From contig NW_024464918.1 in the NCBI RefSeq assembly GCF_017591425.1, positions 30,284,001 to 30,348,000 on the forward strand: a DNA stretch of 64,000 nucleotides, given 5' to 3'. Positions 1-11,015 of the stretch are shown one piece after another. Made by a program: the position numbers and the translations under genes. Below the pieces are notes generated by a model, which worked only from the letters and a program-made list of their open reading frames with translations, did no database searches and was not told where the DNA came from. The DNA comes from Ochotona curzoniae (Eukaryota > Chordata > Mammalia > Lagomorpha > Ochotonidae). Position 1 is the first letter of the stretch, and every line of letters begins with the position of its first letter.

Positions 1-2220
1 CTTTGGCAGGTGGAGCTGGCAATCCCAGTTTGAAACAGGATGGGGCCAATGCCCTGACTTTCTTTGAAGACGCTGCTATCCCAATCTTGTGAATGGAAGA
101 GAAAGGTTATAGGTAGGAAAGAGAAAACATTGATTGTAAGGAAAATCTGGTTGTAGTTTTCAGAAGTGGAGGAGGTAGGCTTTTTTGTTGGACAGTGTTT
201 TCCTGAGGAATTGTCCACTGGTCCATGCCAACGCCTTTGCTATCAACATCTTAGCCACAGACTTAGTTGTCAGGACCCAGGGATTTTCCCTAGAGACAAT
301 TTCAGCTGCTAATGCCCTTGTCTTGTGAGAAATCTCTGGGGAGACTTATGCTTGGTGTCTCTGCTTGTTGACTTGTATGAACTCATTATCCCTGTGCAGA
401 GAAAACATTCATTTTATGACTTACGTCATAACTTTTGCCATGCATCTCACCTCCTGGAAGTGGGTTGCTGTGAAAGAGGGAGATGGGGGAAGTTCAAAGG
501 GCATAGAAAGGAGGAGAAATGGTGGATTAAAGATGCAATCCAAGTTGAAACCAAAAAGAGAATCTAAGTTACCAAGTTGGTTTCCATAGAGGATGTGAAA
601 TGTTTCCAGCACTTGTTAGCATGGCCCCAAGCTTAGTGCATGAGACATTCTGCAGGTTAACCATTGTCTCATGGATGGAACGTCTTAAGTTCTGGTTGGT
701 ACTCCAGGGTGCAGCAGGACACTGGGCAGCACTCCTGGGCCTCCCTAGCAGTTATCTGCCACAATGCTCATCAAGTTTTCCAAAGGCTCAGGTCTTTCCA
801 AGATGCAGATGCATGATATGTGGCTGTGCGTCCACCAATGTGGCTTCTGTGTAACCACACCCATACCATACACAGCTGCCAAAGGGAGCACGCAGATGTC
901 CCAGGATGCTGCGGAGAAGAGAACAGCTGCTTGCTTCAGATAGTAAAAGAATGTAAACTGGGCTGAGCTTTTCTTTTGGCACAAGGACAAGGAATGCTCC
1001 AGTCTCCCACTGGCACTTAATTTATTTTTAGGTTTATTCGCTGCCGTTTGTCAGGTTTCTTGAGCCTGACCTGAAACTGACCTCTAAATAAACGTGATGG
1101 CAAACAGGGCCCCGAAACTCTATCTGCATGTTCTTTTGTCTTGAGAACTGTAAATCGGGGCATTAGGTGAATAGCACAGCTTGGCTTGGTGTCATGGAAA
1201 GTGCTTTGGGCTGCGGCAAGGGCAGGATTTATGAAGCTGTCTGGCTAGGCTTGGGCAGAGCGCCAGCTTCCACCTGCTTTCCAGACAGGGATGTGTGTAC
1301 TTGTCACACTGCTTAAGTAGCCAAATCCCCTCTCACTGGATGGAGGCCCTGGCGTCCTGGCCAAAGCTGAGTGCAGGTGCGGATCGGGTGGGCACTGACG
1401 GGAGGGCATGGATTGGGTCGTGCAGGGAGAGCCAACCAGGATTTAGCAAACCGATATATCACCAACTTTCTCTTTTCTGACTCTCCGGCGAAATCTCTTT
1501 CAAAACATTAATCTCTATTTCCAAAACATTGGAATGAAGTAATCTTGTGGGTTTGGCGAGCAAAGGAAAGTAAATCAATTTGTCCAGATTTAGAACTTTA
1601 TTTTTTAAAAAAAATGGATGGTGTCATCAAGTCAGGCAGTGGTTTAGTCTATCATCCGTATGCGGGCCACCTTTCAAAGAGAACATGGGGAATGTGGGGA
1701 AGCAGCTTAGTTAATGGGGCTGGAGCAACAGGCAGGGACCAGGGCCGTCTGAGGCAAACTGGGATGGGTGATGACCCCAGTCGTGAAGACTGACGCTGCC
1801 ACCCAGGGAATGTGGCATTACAGGGAGCATGTGGGTCAGGGGACCGCAGGAGCGCTTTGGTGGACTGCGCTAGCTCCAAGGAGCAGATGGCCCAGAATCC
1901 TCCGCAGGGTTGCTGTAGGGAAGTTGTTCTACCTCGTTCCCTCACTCTTCTTCTCAGAGTGCACCAGCTCAGCATCCCCTTGCTCTCCCTGGGGATGGGC
2001 AGCAGACAACGTACAGAACCCTGTGAGCTTCCACATGCGGAGACACACAGGAAGTGTGTAAGAGGGAGGGCGCCCCTCCTTGAGAGCTCCATGTTATTGC
2101 ACTTGGATGTGAGCTGTCTCTTCACCAGCAGAGTTAGCTCAAGGAGTTTTCAATCCCCTTCCCTCCTGCCCATCATTTACAGAGTCCCTGGGGTGTCAGC
2201 TTCCCCCCAGCAACCATAGC
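1..2220. other. Unique noncoding DNA, no feature recognised
   Basis: I see no recognisable gene, RNA or repeat family here. Open frames are short and overlap on both strands without codon-like structure. The longest, about 157 codons on the minus strand near 1652-2125, matches no family I know. The stretch is moderately GC-balanced with no CpG-island character. Confidence 0.5.
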
Positions 2221-2224
2221 AAGT

Positions 2225-2307
2225 GACCAGAACCTTGATGTCCAAAAACAATCAGAAGTTATTGGTGAGAAGACTGAAATCAAGGTGGTATCAGGACTGC
2301 GCATCTT
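2225..2307 (-). mobile_element. MLT1-type LTR (ERVL-MaLR), 3' part, split by L1
   Basis: On the plus strand this reads like the reverse complement of the end of an MLT1-family LTR: a phrase like 'tctggaggctagaagtctgaaatcaaggtg' is clearly recognisable in decayed form. The rest of the same LTR resumes at 2669, so the L1 at 2308-2668 landed inside it. This is an old retroviral-like LTR fragment with no coding capacity. Confidence 0.6.
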
Positions 2308-2668
2308 TTTTTTTTTTTGTTATTAACATTGTATTATGTGATACAGTTTTATAGGCACTGGGGATTCCCCCTACCCCTCCCATACCCCTCCCCCCATAGT
2401 GGATTCCTCCACCTTGCTGCATAACCACAGTTCAAGTTCAGTTGAGATTCCCTCATTGCAAGCATATACCTAGCATAAAGTCCAGCATCTACTTGCATTA
2501 TTTTTAACATATTGTTTACTCAATACTATGTCAATTAATTCCATAATGTTGTCTATTGATGCTGAGGTTTTGTTGGGGCTTTTAACTGACCGGGACTTTA
2601 CTCTGTTAGCTCTACCTTCAGACCAGAGAAGGTCTCCCCAAGAGGCCACTGAACTTATCTGGACAATA
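2308..2668 (-). mobile_element. 5'-truncated L1, lagomorph-type 3' UTR
   Basis: The element starts, as read on the plus strand, with a T run (the poly-A tail on the minus strand). It continues with pyrimidine-rich sequence (ccctacccctcccatacccc) like the 3' UTR of lagomorph L1 read in antisense. It is flanked by 15-bp target-site duplications, AGGACTGYGCATCTT, at 2293-2307 and 2669-2683 with one mismatch. Only about 360 bp of L1 3' end is present, so the copy was dead on arrival. The intact duplications and its position inside an MLT1-type LTR show that it is younger than that LTR. Confidence 0.75.
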
Positions 2669-2990
2669 AGGACTGTGCATCTTATAGAAACTTCCCTCCT
2701 TCTTTCCCTCTTCCAGTCTAACCTGGGAGCTTCTGTGCTCCTTTGGTGCTGCTTCGCTTCTCGGCCTCTCTCTTGGCATGCTGTCTCTTGTGAGTTTCTG
2801 CATCTTGTGTCTTTTGGCAAAGGCAGCCATCTTGGGCTTTAGAGTCCACCTTCAATCCAGGATGGCTTCACCTTAAGATGCTTCACTCATTGCACCTGCA
2901 AAGATCTGATTCTAAGCAAGGCCACAGTCTCCACAGTCTTAGGCTCTGATGCATCTATGCTGGTGGGAGACACTCTTGACGCTACGGTGA
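2669..2990 (-). mobile_element. MLT1-type LTR, 5' part, continued after the L1
   Basis: This continues the LTR interrupted at 2307. Recognisable decayed blocks on the plus strand are the 'aaggacaccagt...ggattagggcccacc'-like stretch near 2815-2850, and 'cacctgcaaagatctgattctaagcaaggccaca' near 2898-2931. The second corresponds to the antisense 'catctgcaaagaccctatttccaaataaggtcaca' signature of MLT1 LTRs. The end near 2985 is approximate. Confidence 0.6.
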
Positions 2991-4224
2991 TTGGTAAAGC
3001 ACCAACAAATGTAGGTCTGAAAAGTCCTGTGCTCCCTTGTCCCACATGCTCCTCCCCTTCATGGATCTACAGGCTTGCAGGCAGTTTCTCTGTAGCTTTG
3101 CCTCCCTTGCTGTCCAGGTGAGATACATTTGGAGGACACTCTGCTCTCATGGCGACAGCTTCCCCTTTCCATTTCCTCAAAGGAGCAACCTGCTACATTG
3201 CGCTAGAGACACGCATTGTGAATTTTCTGGGCTCCCTTTTTAAGCATCATCTAATCCTGTCTGTTGTGGGTTTCATGGCTTCTGCACACACGTGCGTACA
3301 CACACACAAGAATAGTCCAGGGAGTATATGCTGAACACCTCAAGATTTGCACCAAGAGATGCCATCCCAGGGGAGCAGGCCAGTCGTGGAGACTGGGGAA
3401 CTTCAACTCGGCCTGAATGGCTTCTCTCATGTGAGTCGAGACAAGTTGAAAGAGGAGATGGGACATTGGAGTCAGAGTTTTACCTCTTAGCCTTCGGCCA
3501 TAATGGCAACTAGAACCTCACATCTGTGTAGAAGAGCCAAAAAAGCAGCTCACGCAGGCTTGGGCAAATGCCACAGTGATAGAACGTTCCAAACTGAGGC
3601 CCAGGAATGGCCTGTGTTGTTCCTCTAGGAATGCTATTAGAAAGCCGCTTTCTCCCACTCCTGACTGGGGCTTCCCTCAGAGAAATGGATGCCAGCGGCT
3701 CCAGACTGGCATCCGTTGGCCTTAGCCAATCCAATGAGAAGTGCCTTTGTCTCGGCCAAAGCGTGTGCCCTGAAAGGCAGTGATGGCCACCCCTGTGTCA
3801 TCATCTTACCAGGAGCTTCTCACCCTCCTTTCCTGGTTCTCAGCCACCTGCTCCACTCAGAGTCAGAGGCTGAGGTCAGCCCCACTAGAGTGTAAACTCA
3901 GAGTGTAAATGGGAGAAAGAGGTCTTGACCTATATGAAAGCTACGGAGAGGCTGCTTGGGGAGGAAGTGAGGACAGCCAAAGTCAACAGCTACCACCTCC
4001 ACCTGCCCTGATCGCCGTCTCCAGGGAGGACAGTACCTGAAAAAGTTCCAGCCGAGCTCCAGAGCCGTGCCTGTCCCCAGATAGACCAGGGCAAAAATGT
4101 AAGACACCTGCTTAGGCACCACACATACCCCAAGTCTGTGACACTTCTCCAACAGCCTCGTACCCTGTGTGCAGGCTGGCAGGCAGAGGGTACCTGACTC
4201 AGCTGAGGCTTCCCCTAGCCAGCA
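2991..4224. other. Unique noncoding DNA
   Basis: No gene or repeat is recognised. The short (AC) run near 3294-3307 is too brief to matter. Open frames on both strands are short and match no known family. Confidence 0.5.
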
Positions 4225-4540
4225 CCACGGAGGGGCTGGCTTCAACAACACAGTCATTTTCTGTCTCCTTCTGGAGGCTACAAGTCCAAGGTGAAAGTAC
4301 CAGGCAGTTTGGTTTCTACAGGGGGTCCTCTTCCTGGGGTGGAAGGGAACTCCCGGGGCCATGTACTCTCCTGAACGGTCCTCTGTGCTCCTTCAGATAT
4401 AGAGAGAAACCTGGTGTCTTCCTCTTAGAAGGCCATGCATCATATTGGTTAGGCCCTTTGGGCTCACTTGGCCCTCCCATCCTCCTTTCAAAGCCCTGTC
4501 TCCAAATACAGTCCCACTGCGGGGTGGGGCTTGCCAGCTC
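4225..4540 (-). mobile_element. MLT1-type LTR (ERVL-MaLR)
   Basis: Read on the plus strand, the stretch follows the reverse complement of an MLT1 LTR in order: 'ctggaggctacaagtccaaggtg' near 4271, 'ccttagaaggcca...catattggttaggccc' near 4425-4460, then 'ccctgtctccaaatacagtcccac' near 4493-4516. The collinear order of three signatures makes the call firm although divergence is high. No internal retroviral sequence is adjacent, so this is probably a solo LTR. Confidence 0.75.
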
Positions 4541-7506
4541 CGTCTCCGCAGGACAGAAACCGCAGTTGCTAACAAAGGGCAAAACTTACTTTCATTCACC
4601 TCCTCCTCGTTTTCCAAAGTCACGGAGCAGTCCGTTGTGACACTCATCAACTCTGGCATGCGGTGCCGCTTGAAATGTTTTCTCAAGTGCAAGATCGAAA
4701 ATGTTATCCAGTTTCCAATCTGTGGTATCTCAGAGGTCAGATCCTGATCCCAGTGCCCAGCCAGAATCCTATTAGTCTTCCCCTGTCAATTAACCCTACA
4801 ATTTTTTTTTTCATTTAATTGCCAGATGTTTCTCCTTAGGTCAGCAGGCCAGAAACTAGACTGCTGCCCAAAGCGTATATTCAGCCACGAATGACACTTA
4901 CACAAACACAGACACAAGTACTCTGTGCTCTTCTGTAGTTACACACACTGATATTATAACTAAGCATGATTTATGGAAACAATCTCTAAATATCATGGTA
5001 CTTTTATTATTTGAACTCCTTTCCTCCCCTAAGCCTAAGTTAATGTACAGAAAAGACCAAGGAAAAACATGTGATACTTATTAAGTAGAACATGAAATAT
5101 GACCCATACCAGCAAATTGGTTACTAATCCCTGGAGCTGAGTCTGCCCAAATCCCATTTTAACTGAGTTACCTGTTTGAAGGAAACACTTAGAACTCAGA
5201 ATTGAGAAAACAAAGCAAAATTCGACCCTGACCATAGGTCACTTAATAAATTCCATTCTGACTCATTTCTACAGCTTCCAGTGCCAAGTTCTCCGAGCCT
5301 TTGTAATGCAATCCTCACTGGCATTTCCCAGGCACTCGCTACCCCTGATGGTAGTGCAATGACCAAGTGCCTGCACCCCTTGAATTTGCCAATTTGACTT
5401 CCAAGTTGTATGTACAAATTTGCTTGCCAGTTCAAAGACTGTCCCTTTGTTCCTAATATGCAATCAAGAGACTTTTCAAGTAGAAAAAAAAATAGTCCAG
5501 AAATCACATCTAAAATGTTTTCATGTGGGAAAATATAGCATCTACTTAACGCCTAAGTAACTTTAAACAAGCCTTCCTTCGAGATGGCGTGAGTCGACTT
5601 TGGTGTGTCATTCTTGGCATTACTTTCTCACTGGAGCCCTGACAACATCAACACCTCCATCTTTGTAAGGACTGGAACTGGAGGCACCACAAATCTTGGA
5701 TTCAATCTATCTTACTGTTTACACTCGAAAGTTATCCTTGTCTCACAGGCCTCCCTTTGAGAAGAAGACAGAAGGAAAAACAGGGTGGGGTGAGTGAAAG
5801 TTCATTCCTCACAGACTGAGTCAATATTCTTACGCGAAACACACAAATGCGCTTTGACAAGGTGGCCCAACCAGAAGTAGGCACAATTAAAAGCTGTTTA
5901 GCGTTCCTTAGACCAGTCTTTCATATGCATGGGCGGGTACTTATATTTAGCTCTGTAGAATACAACACAAATTGAAAATAACTACCAATGCTAGGATTGG
6001 ACTCCCATGCATATTACTAACATTGGTGGAAGGAACAAGAAGACAGCATTGAAGGGTAATTAAATCCCAGTTTTATAGAAAAGTTATTTGGGAAAATGTT
6101 TCTGAACTGATGGAGAGGATAAACTGTTGCATGTAACCTGTGACAGCTGCTCTGATCGGTTTTGTCACCACACAGTGTGTTTCTTGACTGTGCTTTACCA
6201 TAAAAAAGGACAAGGGATTAATCAAGTTGTCAGAGGAGTTGGGTTCCACAGCATGGAGAGAGTACTTCAGTCCCGTTATTTGTACAGTTTCTCTAGGGAG
6301 TTGTGCAAGAGTGGCCTTAAATTTAATGTGTCTGGCCCCCTTCCACCTGGACTGTGTTCAAGCCCATTGCCTGCAGCTCCAGGGATCCAGAGTGGGAAAT
6401 CGGTCATTATAGCAGAGACGGGTGGCAAATGATTCCAAGTCACATTTTTTCAGCTGGTCCTTTTTATTATTATTACTTTTAACCCAGAGCAACAGAACAT
6501 TGGAAAATTCTGCAGGTTAGGCCTTAGATCTGAATTGCAGTCTAAATATATTGCTGGTTGGAAGAAGTTGACAAGATGATTTTTCTTTAGATGTCGACAG
6601 AAATCCCAACAAGAACCTTCCTGCTGATGCGTGTTGGTGCAGCTAGACTGAACTGATCTGTCCCAACATTGAGCTGGCTTCTTCGTTCTTGGGAACACCT
6701 TATGTACATTGAAAGAGCATGTTCAGCAAAGATAAAGGACTCCAGGACATTGTCTAAAAGTCGAGGAAAATGATATGATTGGAAAATGGGCAATGAAAAC
6801 AAAGGAGCGAATGATACAAAATGCCACTACTTCGTAACTCTGAAAAATATGGCTGTTCTTTTAGTAGCAAGGACATATAAAATAAAATGGCATGTAGTTA
6901 TCATATTGAAAACTAACATGCATTACCGGTGAGGGCAGGGGGCTATGCTCTTTGCTGGTAGATGAATGAATTACTAAAATCTTTATGAAAGAAACCTTCC
7001 CATACCAATTAAAACTGAAGATGTTTATAATCTTTGGCCCATTCCAAAAAATAAGTTTGTGAGGTTGAAAGTAAAAGTAGGTTTAATGTAGCATTTTTTG
7101 AACTAACAAAAATCATGTTTCAAACCCAGATCCTTGCCATGCACACACACATACCATAACAATCACAGTTTTCATTTATGATTTGGTTTGGATAGGTATT
7201 TTTAATTACCTCTTCCATCTTCTATGTTCCCACCTGCCTGGTTGAGTGCCCCAAATTGTCATTCCTAGAAAAACATCCAGGCTGTTAGAAGTCATGTCTG
7301 GGTTGGGATATCATAGACTCACATTGACTTCAATCAGAGAGCACGAAGAGGCTCAAAGAAGCTTATGCGGCTCCTCATTTGCATTGCATCTTTGCAGCTC
7401 ATTTTGTCCTTGGTGAGCAAAGACAATTGAGTTGAACAAACACACTGCTTTGTTGATTCACAGGTGTGAGAACCTCAAAGCAGCTAGTAGCAGTCTGTCT
7501 TCTCAA
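4541..7506. other. Unique, AT-leaning noncoding DNA
   Basis: Nothing recognisable beyond short A or T runs. No open frame exceeds about 103 codons and none resembles a known protein. Some of it may be very old repeat that has decayed past recognition by eye. Confidence 0.45.
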
Positions 7507-7813
7507 TATTTATTTATTTATTTTGAAAGGGGGATGGGGAGACACATGTACACACTTGCATCCACAGAGAGAGAAAGAGAAAAATCTTTCGTCTGATGGT
7601 TTACTTCTTAAATGATTGCCAGGAGCCAGCACTCCATCCAGGTCTACCATTGGGTGGCAGAATACCATGTGTTTGGGCCATCTTCCACTGCTCTCCCAAG
7701 TCACTAACAGGGAGCTGGATCAAAAGTGGAGTAGCTAGGACTCAAACCAGTACCAGTATGAGATGCGAGCGTCACAGACTGTGGCTTTACCCACTACACT
7801 ATGATGCTGGCCC
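7507..7813 (-). mobile_element. Lagomorph C-type SINE, full length
   Basis: Read on the plus strand, this is the reverse complement of a lagomorph C SINE. It runs TTTATTTATTTATTTTGAAAGG (tail end), a purine-rich tract, the body block around 'gggccatcttccactgctctccca', the degenerate B-box region near 7741-7755, and the head 'ctacactatgatgctggccc' at the end. The tRNA-like head is at the right, so the SINE lies on the minus strand. Target duplications are not obvious. The copy is moderately diverged. Confidence 0.85.
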
Positions 7814-9189
7814 TGACTGGTTTAAACCTTAGTATGCAGTTCAATGGAATCACTGCGTCTCATGGAGGCATTTCTCACTTTGGAATTAAGGCTTCCAGAC
7901 CAGCAGAGCAGAAGGTGTAAGAGACAGGAAGCGATGTTTTGCTCGTGTTAGGGTGATTGCTAAGCTGTTAGGGTGAGCAGCACCACTCCTGTTTTCACCT
8001 CTTGGTTGCTGGGCCTGTGAATTCCTGACTGGGAGAGAAACAGCCCATGTATGAGATGTTGATTTAGAGCACAGGCACTCCCCTGGAAAACCTTGGGCCT
8101 GCAAAGTATTGCCACACAGCTGGAGCTGAAATTGCATCTTTAAGAATGCTATGCCGTTGCTTTATCAGTGGCTGTTTCAGTGTGATGGGAAACCCGGTAA
8201 GATCAATGAATTCCGTGAGTATATGCCTGCTGCTTTATGTCATAGACTGTGGAGTTCCTTGATCAGACTCAGTCATTTGAGACACCAGGAGGGTTTATTA
8301 CTTGTTCTGTTAGTCCAGAGGTGGTAATTTTGTCAGAAACGTGCTAGGCAGGGGAGGTAAATCTTTATCCAGAATAAATGTCAGTTTCAGAAAGATCAAA
8401 ATGTTGCATGTCCATCATGGAAGCCATCCCATGTGATCAGCCTGCCACGTGATCACCTAGACAGTGGTGCTACATGGGAAGCTAAGTAGTGGGCTCCACT
8501 GCTGGTAGGCTGAGTACTCAGCAGTGGCCACTGTCAGGTTAGACTTGGGATGGGGATGATGGAATCCCTGCCACCATTGTCACATTGTTCATGAAACCCC
8601 TGGGCAGTGGCAGGAGCAAGTGGCACCTGAAGCTAGTGTCCCCAGTAAGAACCACCCTGTCCGTTTCATTTGGAAAATCCTCCTGTGATGAGGTCACCAC
8701 TTGGGGAGCATTTATGCAGGACAAATACCTTCCCATTTCTGTCATTTGCACCTCTCCTTGAAATATCCTTGTCATTGGAGTTCCAATCTTGAGTCTCCCA
8801 AGTCCCAGATGAGGCTCTGAATTAAACTCTACCTGTACTCCTGCTGTTTCTCCTTCCTATGACATGAGGTACACTTCCTGAGGCTGTACCCGCTGCAGGA
8901 TTTCTATCAACACTCTTTTCGGTTTGGGCCAGAAAGAGACTGGAGTGGCATTCTCATCCACTTTGGAATGGGGTTTACTCATTGCTCAAACACAGTTGTA
9001 AGCTAAGTACAAGTGTTCTCCAGCTGAGGGAGCTTTCAGACATAGATACAAGGTCACAGGTATGGTTGAGGAACAAAATTTAGATATTGTTACAGTTACT
9101 GAAGCCATGGGCCTTTGGGCCTCTCCCTTGTGAAATGTATGACTCTGTGGGCTAGATAACTTAGTAGTTTATGGTCAAGAATTCAACAT
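7814..9189. other. Noncoding DNA, possibly 3' flank of the ERVL remnant
   Basis: No gene is recognised. If the ERVL pol fragment at 9190-9780 once continued toward its 3' end, integrase, dUTPase and LTR remnants would fall here, because the element is on the minus strand. A 78-codon minus frame at 8539-8775 has protein-like composition but I cannot match it to a retroviral domain. The extent of viral sequence is unresolved. Confidence 0.35.
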
Positions 9190-9780
9190 CCACTATAACC
9201 CTGCAGCGGTCCAAAGGCTATGTGTCACAAAGAGAGGAGTTGCATTCAGAGGACAGGTCTTTCCATGAGGGCCCATGAAGGCTGCATAGAGCACCCTATC
9301 TGTTGTTGCCAGGGCAAGCTGCGCTGGATCTGCAGGCCACCATGGCCCAAGTGGCACCGCAGCTTCCAGAGCTTTGGGAAGCTGTACAGAATCTGGAGCA
9401 GTTGTCCTTTTCTGCTCACAAGGTTGAATCAGCATAATTCTAGCTAGGCCATAGATCAGAATGGTAACTTTCAGAAAGGAAATTCATTGAGATCCCTGTG
9501 GACCACATCATGATGTGGTGCTTGAAAGCTGTTGTGTCCCTGAGCTAGGCCACTGGAGCCAGGTTGCTGGTCTTGTTGAATGGAAGCAGATGACCTCTGA
9601 TGCTCTTTCTTAGAAGAATGTAGGAAAAGACATTTGCTAGACTGATAGCTGCCTGATTTATTCACTGGAGCAATGAAACACATCTGTTAGGACAGCTGCA
9701 ATTGGAGTCATCATCTGGCTGAGCCTAGGATAATCCTCCATGATTTGCCAAAATCTATTCTGCACTGGTCAGGGAACTTC
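9190..9780 (-). mobile_element. ERVL-class endogenous retrovirus, pol remnant (RT to RNase H)
   Basis: On the minus strand, reading from about 9750 down to 9190, the sequence resembles ERVL pol. It shows the start of the reverse transcriptase, a compressed middle part with internal deletions, the region of the catalytic Asp-Asp box in damaged form, and then the RT/RNase H connection. That connection falls in an 80-codon open frame at 9193-9435 and is followed by stops. The element is a broken fossil without intact reading frames. ERVL is an old class shared across placental mammals. Flanking DNA on both sides may belong to the same provirus. Confidence 0.6.
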
Positions 9781-10874
9781 GATGGCCATGCCTGTTACAA
9801 GGCACTTCCATTGGCCTGCCTGCTGCAAGCTGGTGTCATGCTTCACTGTAATCCCTCCAGGAAGTCACTCTTGCTTTGCTTTCGCTACTTTCCTAAGTGC
9901 AGGTGCTTAGAGAGACTTCCCTTGGTCGCTCTCATACATTCAGCATGGTACTGATTGTGTCTTCTCAAATTTTGCATTCCTCAATAAGGGGAACCCTAGA
10001 GACCCTCAGAATGGGTTGAGGGACCCTACGGGACCACTGTGAGATGAGCCTGAGTGGAAACTCCACTGAGCACACCCCAGGGTGGTTTGGATGTCCTGTA
10101 GTTCATGTCCACCCAGAGCCTGCGTCCTATACTACATGGCAGGTCTGTTTCTCTTTCCTGAGTGCTACAGTCGTTTTGGTAATAGGCTACCTGGTCTGAC
10201 AGGTGAACACTGGAGGGAAGATGAACAGGACACACTCAGAGTCCTGAAGTGGGATCCCTCTTGCAGGATACCCAGCCTTTCACTCATTCGGGAAAGAAAC
10301 TTGTGCAGATCTAGGAATTGATATGCCAGGACTGTGTGTGTGGATTGGCTTTTTGTTCACTCAATCCAGAGGGCATCTGCTCATACAGGTTTCATCTAAA
10401 TGTAGTGCCTGCTGTACCACGCTGACGCAGCCAATGTCATGGACTTCTGTGAGTCCTGCTATCAGGACTGCTGCTTTGACTGTGCTGTCTGTCACAATAG
10501 CCACGCCCACATGGCCCTGCCACCCCAGGGATCCTACTGGCCACACTGAATTTAGATTTCCAAATCCACTGGCATACATGCCTGCTGTAATTACTGACCA
10601 ACAGGGAGAATTCACAAAGCTCTTCAAGCATATAGGTGCAACCATCACTAAATTTTACCGATTGTCATGGCAAAAGGCATGTCCTGTAGGTCCTCCTAGG
10701 GTGGTGAGGAGGTGTTACACAGTTCATTGCAACATTCCAGTATCTCTGAGGCTTTGATTCTCTTCCCTGTCAGTCTGTGAAGACAGGTCTGGCACTTCCA
10801 TGGCACTCACTGTGGGACACCATCAGATGTATATCTGAGGTTGCCAACAAAGCCTTAGAGCCCCCTATGACTCC
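9781..10874. other. Noncoding DNA, possibly 5' part of the ERVL remnant
   Basis: About 100-200 bp next to the pol remnant look collinear with ERVL sequence upstream of RT on the minus strand. Beyond that I cannot assign it. A 144-codon plus frame at 10323-10757 and a 95-codon minus frame at 10361-10648 overlap each other. Neither matches a protein I recognise, and decayed gag or protease is the most likely origin. Confidence 0.35.
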
Positions 10875-11015
10875 TGGCCTGGGGTACTGGTTGAGATTGC
10901 ACACTGGATCTTGCATGCTCTGTCAGGTGCTTAGGTTCGAATCCTGGTTCCCCTCTTGATTCTACCTTCCCACTAATACACATGATTGGAAGTAGCAGAT
11001 GATGGCAGAAGTAGT
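10875..11015 (+). mobile_element. Partial lagomorph SINE with consensus B box
   Basis: A perfect RNA polymerase III B box, GGTTCGAATCC, lies at 10934-10944. It is followed by a decayed SINE body ('ctaatacacatgattggaagtagcagatgatggc') and then a TG run. Without a tRNA acceptor stem, anticodon arm or 3' partner, this is a tRNA-derived SINE fragment and not a tRNA gene. Confidence 0.6.

Noticed and set aside
1652..2125. 157-codon minus open frame
   Set aside because: No recognisable domain, overlapped by plus frames of similar length, no splice or start context that stands out.
4167..4640. 157-codon plus open frame
   Set aside because: Overlaps an antisense MLT1-type LTR, so it is a chance frame in repeat sequence.
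10323..10757. 144-codon plus open frame
   Set aside because: Overlapped by a minus frame next to an ERVL remnant and no domain recognised; it could be a shadow of decayed viral sequence.
10934..10944. Possible tRNA gene from a perfect B box GGTTCGAATCC
   Set aside because: No acceptor stem, anticodon arm or T-arm pairing; SINE body follows directly.
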